A stretch of DNA of 64,000 nucleotides. It comes from Rhodocollybia butyracea. Lineage: Eukaryota; Basidiomycota; Agaricomycetes; Agaricales; Omphalotaceae. How positions within the stretch are numbered: the stretch's first letter is position 1; every line of letters starts with the position of its first letter. The DNA is taken from positions 186,001-250,000 of the forward strand of contig JADNRY010000003.1 of NCBI GenBank assembly GCA_015501585.1. Reading direction: 5' to 3'. Of the stretch, positions 47,344 through 64,000 are shown piece by piece. Under the pieces are notes generated by a model that saw only the letters and a list, made by a program, of their open reading frames with translations, made no database searches and was not told the DNA's origin. The translations under genes were made by a program, and so were the position numbers.

Positions 47344-49673
47344 ATGAAAGGGCTATCTTTGTTGACGTTCGGTCTCTCTGTGATCTCTGTTACCCACTCT
47401 ACTCTGGTCACGGACGTGCAAGGGATTGCTTTCCTATCACCCTTCGCTGCTCAAACAGTATCCAATGTGACTGGGATAGTAACAGCCAAGGTATATATCT
47501 AGTCCTTAAGTCGTCAAATCATCTAAACACTTCGTTAGGGTAGCGAAGGTTTCTATATCTCTGGTACCCCTTCCCGTGACATTCGCGCCTCTAACGGTCT
47601 CTTCATCTTCTCGGAAAGCTCCACCGTTCTTAACGCGGTGGCTGTCGGCGATGAAGTCAGCGTTACTGGAAACGTAACGGAATTTCGCTCCAGCACGGAG
47701 CCAGATTATCTCACAGGAACCGAGATTACATCACCTAGTGCAGCCAATATTGTTGTGTTATCTACTGGCAACACCGTCGCTCCAGTAATACTGGGTACCG
47801 ATAGAAGTCCCCCAACTCAAGTTCTTTCGGCTCTCGATAAAGGTTTGAATCCACAGGATTTTGTGGAAATCTTGCTAAATCAAAAGTGCAGGCCCTGACG
47901 GATGGCTCTCCGTACCAAACGCTCAATTCGAACAAGATACAGTCAACGCGACGCTTAAACCGGCCAAGTTTGGGCTAGATTTCTGGTCAAGTCTAGAAGG
48001 CCAACTCGTAACAGCTCCTTCTCCGCTTTCGATCGGTTTTCCGAATGACTTTGGAGAATTCTGGGTGGTGGGAGACTGGCCTGTAACAGGTCTCAACAGC
48101 CGCGGCGGACTGACCCTCACAGTAGGCCGAGACAACATTCCCGATGCAAATCCAGAGGCAGTCATTATCGGCAGTCCACTCGACGGTACAAAAAACCCGA
48201 ATGTGTCTGTCGGTGTTAAATTGTCTGATATCACAGGAGTGGTCCAATACCAGTACGTTTACTTTTTCTGCGCATATTCAAACTTACGGCTATCATTAGG
48301 TTTGGTTTTTACTACATAGTGCCTCTTACGGCGCCCAAAGTTCTTTCTACGCCAACCAATACTGCACCTCCCACCCACATTACCGCCAATATAAAGAATA
48401 AATGCGCCGTCACATTTGGTGATTACAACGTCAGCTTCTCTCCTTGTTGAAAAAAAAGAAGTATTATCATTTCATTTCGATGTAGGTCGATAATTTTGGT
48501 CCAAATGCAACTCAACTCCCAGCGGTGGCTACCCATATCGCGGTGGATCTGCTGAGCCCTGATATCGTGTTTTTGCAAGAAATCCTAGACAATGATGGGG
48601 CAACAAATGACGGGGTGGTCAATTCTAATGTTACACTTTCTAACCTGATATCCGCCATTGCCAACATCAATGGAGTAGTGTACGACTTCGTTGTCATAGA
48701 TCCGATCAACAATGCAGACGGCGGAGAAACTGGAGGCAATATTCGTCAAGCTTATCTGTCAGTAAATGCGATCCATCTTGGTTCCATCTTTCTCGAGCAC
48801 TCCTCTGACGGTTCATCGTAGGTACCGCTCGCAGAAACTTAGCTTGGTTGGCGGCTCTCCAGCTGGTACAGCCACCGAAGCCATCGCAGTGACCAATAAT
48901 CATAAAGTTCCCAAGCTAAGGTCAGTAATCTTTCACTATCTTCTATTTAACCATTGATTCGCTACACATCTAGCCTGAACCCTGGTCGAATTGACCCAAA
49001 TAATACTGCTTGGGTGAATTCCAGAAAGCCATTAGTGGCAGAGTGGAAGACGCGTGGCGGCGCTACTCTGTTCACTGTAAATTTGCATTTGGAATCCAAA
49101 GACGGCTCCTCATCTACGCAAGGGAACCCCCGGCCGCCTATAAACTTACCAGTGGCTAAGCGCACAACACAGGTAGAACTGGTGGCTGTAAGTCATATGT
49201 TGGCTCTACTCTTAATGATTCACTCATTTTGGTGTTTAGGATTTTGTCCAATCGGTACTCGATATAGATAAGAATGCCAATATCTTGGTCGCAGGAGACT
49301 GCAATGAATTCCTCGAAACACGCTCCGTATTCAAGTCTTTGACAGCAGTTATGACTGAGATGGACGTATTGGCCAATATCGACCCAGTGGAACGTTACAC
49401 ATATGTTTTCGACGGAACTTCAGAGCAATTAGATCATGCTTTTGTATCGCCAGCTCTAGCAAGACGAAAGAGTTCCATCCAGCACATTCACGCAAGTCAT
49501 CTACTGTTCACCGTGAATTTTGAGTCATGAAGATTCTTTTTTAGGTCAACAACTGGCTCCCCAACATCAACGACCGTGCCAGGTATGAAAATCTCCTTCA
49601 ATTCTTATTATCATTGACTGAACGATGCCAAAGCGATCATGATCCGTCAGTGGGTAAGGTGAACTTATGCTGA
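47344..49673 (+). CDS. Secreted endonuclease/exonuclease/phosphatase-fold nuclease
   Basis: Predicted extracellular nuclease or phosphoesterase resembling bacterial ExeM/YhcR-type proteins. The start is MKGLSLLTFGLSVISVTHST at 47344, a short N-terminal signal peptide; it was chosen because it joins cleanly to the next exon. An OB-like N-terminal part (VSNVTGIVTAK, GFYISGTPSRDIRASNGLFI) precedes the EEP domain. Active-site blocks: NVDNFGP, LLSPDIVFLQEILDNDGATN (catalytic Glu), TVNLHLESK, ILVAGDCNEFLET (the usual GDxN appears as GDCN), and the terminal SDHDP with the catalytic His, completed by the last intron (about 49582-49632). About eight introns. The likely role is degrading external nucleic acid for nutrition. 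Confidence 0.85.
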
Positions 49674-50483
49674 GTGTTGAAGTTCGAGCTGTAAAGATAC
49701 TGTAAACACTTGTAAAAGATTGAACACCATTTGTGAAAAGTGTCACTGCCCCCTTTATAAGTCGAAGCCACTGATGAACTTTTCTAGTCCACTCAAAATC
49801 AAAACTTGACTTCAATGTAACAGGCTCCCATGATCATGTTTATGTGGTCCAGTTTTGATGTTCCTGAAAGGCTCTCTGCGAAAAATGCTTCAGGGATGGC
49901 TGCCCAAGTGACTGCCATTCGACCACGTAATGAGCAGCCAGAAGTGCAGCTACTATGACTCATCGACCGGACATTCTGAGGGTTCAGTGTACCACATATA
50001 GTCTAACAACTTTGAGCTTACAGGCCGGGCCACAGACGACAAATTGAAATTTGTTTGTTTCGTCTCCGGTGCGGCTTCGAATCACCGTACACTATTTGGT
50101 ACGCCACTTCCCACTTCATACTCACCGGTTCTTCCTTCCTTCCTTCCTTCCTTCCTTCCACCCCCGCCGGCCGTGGTCAAAGAAGCATCACGGACATCCA
50201 CCACAAAATACTCTGATTGTATCTTATATCTTTACCAAATCCGCCCATTATTTAAGGCTGGATCCAAAATGAATATCTTCTTCCTTGCCGTTGTGACTTC
50301 TGGGGAACCTTGAAGGGTTGACTGGACCTTTAAATTACCCCCGCGCCAATAAGTAGACTCAGGATTTCAAGTAGAAAACTGTTGAAATTACAGGTTCATT
50401 ACAATAAAACAGCACAAATACACATATATGGATAAAATTTTGTTATGGAAAGCAAACGAGAAAATCCAACCTGTGTAGACACC
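49674..50483. other. Intergenic, convergent 3' ends
   Basis: About 810 bp between nuclease and Prp8 stops. Contains a CTTC microsatellite. A plus-strand open frame at 50044-50313 runs through that repeat and has no domain. Confidence 0.5.
50131..50159 (+). repeat. CTTC microsatellite
   Basis: Seven perfect CTTC units plus one C, intergenic. Length polymorphism is likely between strains. Confidence 0.85.
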
Positions 50484-59431
<8,948 letters not shown>

Positions 59432-60047
59432 CTTCACTTCCACCAAGTCGAAGAATGGAAGAAGCTTGAGTTGCGGAGCCGGCACGGAGATTCTGAATTC
59501 TCACGCATCCCGTGACACGAACACATAAACCTTGGACGTTAGACTTGCATTCTTGCAACCACTGCAGCTCGACACAGACCGAGATAGTAAACACTCCCAG
59601 AGGTAAAAATTAGCTTCCCAAGAGGAATAGAATGGCTAATTTTCATCATGATACATCAAGCAACAACGCAACATGTTTTTCTCCTAGTTACTTTGATGCA
59701 TTTTTTCTCATCCTCCCTTCTGTTATTTTAGTTCCGATAGTTCGTCTCTATATGTGGTACTTGAATCTTCCTCTCATGACTCCCTGTTACTAAATAGTAC
59801 TAAATAGATTTCATGAATAAGACCTAAACTTGGCGGTCAAAGCGTTTAGTATAGTTGCCTATTATGGACCTACCATATGTATTTTCAAGCTCTGCAGTAT
59901 TCAGTGCCGTAGTGGTCAATTTGGCGTGAAACAGACACCACTGAGGGGTCGTGCCAGCTTAAGCGTTTTTATTCAACAACGGCAACCCGTTCAAGGATTG
60001 TTTGGCACTATCACTGCTACCTTGGGCTACAGCTGGTACAAAAAGTT
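59432..60047. other. Prp8 promoter and upstream spacer
   Basis: About 615 bp upstream of Prp8 (minus strand), also containing the 3' flank of the binding-protein gene. No TATA box or repeat was noted and no extra gene seen. Confidence 0.5.
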
Positions 60048-61303
60048 TCACACACCAGGGAACCTCGGTTGGAACAACTGTTCTCCATTCTTGACAAACT
60101 CCTTGATGACCTTCTGCCCTCCATCAGGCGCAATCAACCACTGCATGAACTGCGTCGCGAGTTGTTTATCTCGCGCTGAAGCCCCAAGAAGCGCGCTGCA
60201 TGGATTCAGGAGGACAGTATCATCTGATTCCGAGTGGTCGTCCAATGTAGAATTGTTCGCGCCAAGGTTGAGCTTGCCCTTATACACCTTCAAGCCATCT
60301 CTGACCCCTTTTTCACCGGAGAGCCACATTCCACGATCTGTGAGAGTGTATTCTTGTAATACTGATGCAGCGTGTAGGGCTTGGGCTGGGAAGCGGGGGT
60401 AAATGTGGTACCATAACGCAGGAGGAAGTGCCCATGGAACCTATAGATCAATGGATAAGATGGATAGATTTTTTCTTGTATGAGTATGTTCTCACCTGTC
60501 CAATCGCAATGAACAATTCGTTTTCTTTGATATTAGTCGCGCTCTTGTCAAAACGTGTCAAGAAGCGCGTCGGGGGGCGAACAGTCGAATCGGGGGGAAT
60601 CTGTACCGAAAGTAGAACATTAAAAACTACACAAGCACATGGGGTGGAAGAAGGCGCATACAAGGATATCTTGGTTTCCACTCACGACGATCTTTCCAGA
60701 TATATCAAGGACAGAGTCTTCTGGACATAACCCTGCGGGATTTGAAGGCGGTCCAACGATATAAAAGTGGTCCTTGTTAGGTAGATGAGTCTCAAGTCAA
60801 GGATCGATACACAAGCGCCTTACGAAAAAAACCAACTGCCTTTCCACAGCAGATCCCTTGCGTATCAGAGTCATCTCTGCTGCCTCGTTATACGTCAATG
60901 CAATGTCAACCCAGCCGGTAGAAAGGTATGAGAGACTCTGGGTGGTATCTCCGAGGTACCATTCAACCTATAAACTCGAGACGTATAGTGTCCGCATATA
61001 TAGGCTAAGTTAGAAACATACTAGAAACGGAGCTTCATGAGGACTTTTACTTCCAGGACCTTGAACACACCACCACCTGATAAACGCGTCCGCCAATTCA
61101 CCCACAAGGCCAGCTTGGCCAGCACCGCCATTACCGATACGAAGACGGACCGTTTGGGCATTTTTGTAGCCTCCGTTGTAGGTACCCGCGGGAGTAAGAG
61201 TGCTCGGAGAGGATGCTTGTGTAGATCTGATACTGTGATTAGATCGATAGGTGCGGTAGAGTATAGCTCACACAACTACAGTGCCAATCGGTTGTATAGC
61301 CAT
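60048..61303 (-). CDS. TupA-like periplasmic-binding-protein-fold protein
   Basis: Resembles the substrate-binding subunit of bacterial tungstate ABC transporters. The start is MAIQPIGTVVV (ATG at 61301-61303), then a 40-nt intron. Spliced exons give LRIGNGGAGQAGLVGELADA, FLVEWYLGDTTQSLSYLSTG (an intron falls within it), WVDIALTYNEAAEM, HFYIVGPPSNPAGL, a block with RFDKSATNIKENELFIAIGQ, and the C-terminal LATQFMQWLIAPDGGQKVIK; the stop is at 60048. The 'D-x-x-x-TYN-A-E' and 'VGP..NPAG' blocks fit the TupA family. No signal peptide or membrane segment is visible and no ABC transporter genes are near, so the eukaryotic role is unclear. Related proteins exist in other fungi. About six introns, so it is long resident in the genome. 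Confidence 0.78.
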
Positions 61304-61920
61304 TTTACTTGTGCTGCGATATAATGGAGAAAGCGATAACTAAGAGCAAGCAACAAGAGAAGTACCTAGCCACGTTGTCCGGCCGCCTCTCAGGTCACCC
61401 AGTATTGAAGCAATTGAAGTGTATACATATTTTAATTTTTCAGTTTGCAGGGCCGCATTTATAATTTATTTTCAGGAACACGCTACACGCAGAAGTTGCA
61501 CTTGGGATAAAGTTTCGAAGATGTGGATACCTGGTAGTGGACTCGGCCATACAGGCTACTGAGGAATTTTGTAGCGAAAAAGCAAGTTCTTGTATTGGAA
61601 ATGTACAATTTGAATGAAAGATTGAATGATAAGGCCCTGCACATTCAAGCTGAACTTGTTACTTATTAGTGTAATTTTTGCCGTAAACTATGAAGCAAGA
61701 GAGAAAAACTGATCGGAAGTATTGGGCCCTGAACCTGTTCGACTTCACAACAGACTAGGTTCTGCCCTGTTCTGCCCTTTTCCTTCTTACCGTCTCTTTT
61801 TCATGGGCGGACAAAGCCAGGAAATCTATCTTTACCGGTGAGTATTGATGCTGATCTCTTGATTCGTTACTCACGAACACCTCGCTGCTCAACACAGGTT
61901 ACAGAAAGACCTTTTCTGCC
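61304..61920. other. Divergent intergenic region
   Basis: About 620 bp between the divergent starts of the TupA-like gene and the PH-like gene, presumably holding both promoters. No clear motif or repeat was noted. Confidence 0.5.
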
Positions 61921-63960
61921 ATGAGTTTTCGGCCAATGTCGCCTACAAAGCCTCAACAGTCTTTGTTCAGGCTGACAGGCAATGAAAAATTGAGCAGGCG
62001 ACAGAGCTACAAAGGAAAGGAACGCGCTGTGGACGATGTCGCCAGTGGCAAGTCTTTGTTCATTAATTTCATTGCTCAATCATTGACATCTTATAGAACC
62101 TCCTTCGCCTTCTGTCTACTCATTTGTTCCAAGGCCGCCCAGTGCTTCCTCAATGTCGGGCGGTTCAGTTCCAACTTCACCCAACAGTAAACGCTCTTCC
62201 GTGTTGTCTACGGCTTCAACGTCATCGAGAAACAGCACTTTGCTCGAGTTTACTCCGTTCAGATTCGGCAGAAAGAAAAAGCCGCCGCCTCGCCAGAATC
62301 CCAACTTACGAATGAACCTCATATTGCCAGACGTGCTGGAAATTAGTGCTGCCAATTCAATCTCTACGCCACCGGCAGGTGATGATGTAAACAATCCTTT
62401 GGAAGATGAAGAGGCACGGGAAAGGGACAGGCTACGAGAAGAGGCTGCACAGGCTTTAGGTCTTGCCAGGCATCGCGATGAGTACAGTGAATCTGGACAT
62501 AGTGTAGGTTCCAATGGGACTCTGCGGGAAGAAGGTCTGGAGCACATTGACGCATCTGCCCCTAACAACGAGTATCGTTACCGTCGTTCTCCTTTAACTT
62601 CCACTACCTCTTTGCATCCGCTATCTCTAACTTCCCCAACTATTGCAAATCGTAACCGTTCAGGCTCCATGCCACCGGCTTTTCAACCACAGCCTCAGTC
62701 TGCGCCCCAGATTACCCCAGTCCCACCCTTTCCTTCGACCCCGCGCGCGCTTACTTCATTTACACAAGCTGCATCTTCCGGGATCTTGCCTAAATATTAT
62801 CCCTCCTCATCCCTGAGGATTTTTACCTTTAACAAACAATGGAAAGGCAGACATCTCGTGCTCACCAGTCCCGTTGCATTGTTGCTCTCTGGACGTGTCC
62901 ATGTGTCATATCTACATCTCTTCAAGAGCGCATCACCAGACGAACGCGAGCTTGAGAGGCTCGAAATCAACGAAGATTCAGTCGTGTTTGTGTCCGAGGA
63001 AGAAATCGGCGGTAGAAAAGGCGTGGTTCAGGTTGCCGGTGTCGATGTTGGGTATGTGGGTTCGGAAGCTCAGAATGCCTCGAGCAAGAAGGACGTTAAG
63101 GCTAGAGAGCAAGTAATGTGGCTTTTTTATATCGTTAACCCCCTGGAAAAACAGAGGTGGATCGAAAGTATAAAAACTAAAGTTTTTGGGCAGCGGTGAG
63201 TTCCCTCATCCGATCTCACTAGAGCTGCATACTGACTTTCGCTACTTCAAGTACTATTCGCGCTGGTCTTGGCTCTTCGACTCCATCTTCTGGTATGCAT
63301 GAACCCCGCGGAGATATGGATGTGATGATGTCTATCCGTGCCCAAGGAATCATCAGATCTTCTGAACCCCACACATCTCTGCCAAATTCATTTGGTTTTC
63401 AGGAGTATTCTGCCACCGGGAATGGTCATGCAATCTTACCAACATCTCCTACAACAGCCACTGGATCCCATTCTGGACATGATGCTGCGTCAGTGTCCTC
63501 TACTAGGTCCAGCAAAAAGGCACCTCGTCCTTCTAGCTCACATAGTAAACATACATCCTCGCCTGGTATTGCAAGTGGTGCTGTTCTTTCTTTGAAAGGA
63601 TTGTTCGGTAGCAGCAAGGCGTCAGTCAGTCATGCCTCTGGACGTCCACGGTCAAGTTCCAGAGCTAGTATTATGGAAGAGTTTGCCGATCCATCTAGAG
63701 GAACCTTGGCCGAGCGAAATGACTCTATCGCCACTCTCGGAAGTGCCAAATCGTCCACCATTCCAAAAGGAAATAACCTGATTAGCATTTTGAGGGCAAG
63801 TTCGCCTGCATTAGAAAGCAATGGTTTCCACAGTCCTGGCTCGAGCTTGGGTATGGGTGTGCATACTCCCCCAGTTGATTTTGCTGCACTCGGTATCAAC
63901 CCTACCCCGATACAGACCCCCAGAGCCAGCTCGATCGTAAAATACTTCAAAGTCCCCTAG
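61921..63960 (+). CDS. Serine-rich protein with a PH-like domain
   Basis: Unnamed agaricomycete-type protein. The start is MSFRPMSPTKPQQSLFRL at 61921. A Ser/Pro-rich N-terminus contains a basic segment (FRFGRKKKPPPRQNPN) and an acidic helix (EDEEARERDRLREEAAQAL). From about 62800 to 63190 a probable PH domain runs from LRIFTFNKQWKGRHLVLTS to MWLFYIVNPLEKQRWIESIK, whose closing Trp-containing helix is the usual PH end. The C-terminal third is Ser/Thr-rich and probably disordered, ending SIVKYFKVP. Two introns: 62048-62096 (apparently GC-AG; a GT donor three bases upstream would also keep frame) and one at about 63199-63250. A phosphoinositide or cortical role is plausible but not shown. Confidence 0.8.
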
Positions 63961-64000
63961 TGCGTGAAGGGAACGAGAAGGACAGTAACATGACAACGCA

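Noticed and set aside
50044..50313. Plus-strand frame through the CTTC microsatellite
   Set aside because: Its length depends on the repeat and it encodes low-complexity sequence with no homology pattern.

Overview
The window is nuclear DNA of a filamentous basidiomycete, most likely a mushroom-forming agaricomycete. Evidence: genes are cut by many roughly 50-nt GT-AG introns, neighbouring genes lie on either strand with no operons, and several proteins have typical agaricomycete forms (F-box proteins, a fungal bestrophin-like channel with an 'AGEEIEQPFGYDDNDLDLD' tail, a Msb1/Mug8 protein, a KRE6/SKN1 protein, a Zn2Cys6 regulator). The species cannot be named from sequence alone. CDS coordinates below run from start to stop codon and include introns; exon joins were worked out by eye.

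Layout. 1-5.1 kb: 3' part of an F-box gene, a KRE6/SKN1 beta-glucan synthesis gene, and a convergent short-chain dehydrogenase. 5.5-11.6 kb: two minus-strand genes, the U6 snRNP recycling factor SART3/Prp24 and the Golgi stacking/secretion protein GRASP. 11.6-14.3 kb: a gene-poor gap. 14.3-21.8 kb: three plus-strand genes, an intronless mitochondrial PPR-like protein, a Zn2Cys6 transcription factor and the SUMO E1 subunit Aos1. 22.3-25.0 kb: a BRCT-like gene with an uncertain reading frame, divergent from a TcuA/fumarate-reductase-type flavoprotein. 25.8-31.8 kb: phospholipase D with PX, PH and two HKD motifs. 32.4-36.7 kb: a Msb1/Mug8 protein with a very long acidic tail.

37.0-38.2 kb: a 1174-bp element bounded by about 124-bp terminal inverted repeats and a 6-bp direct repeat, inserted about 300 bp upstream of the Msb1 start. 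It looks like a non-autonomous DNA transposon and is the clearest unannotated structure here. 38.6-45.5 kb: bestrophin-like anion channel, SET-domain protein and AIF/FSP1-like oxidoreductase. 45.5-47.3 kb: second gene-poor gap. 47.3-49.7 kb: secreted endonuclease/exonuclease/phosphatase-fold nuclease. 50.5-59.4 kb: Prp8, the core spliceosome protein. 60.0-61.3 kb: a TupA-like (tungstate-type) solute-binding protein. 61.9-64.0 kb: a serine-rich protein with a PH-like domain.

Most genes are housekeeping and do not form one pathway. Two loose themes are pre-mRNA splicing (SART3/Prp24 and Prp8) and polarity, wall and membrane traffic (KRE6/SKN1, GRASP, PLD, Msb1). No biosynthetic cluster, CRISPR array, rRNA gene or convincing tRNA was seen, and I found no clear new multi-gene system. 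The points most worth following are the inverted-repeat element, the bacterial-type binding protein in a eukaryote, a paired CACGTG repeat, two probable GC-AG introns, and two places where the reading frame jumps.
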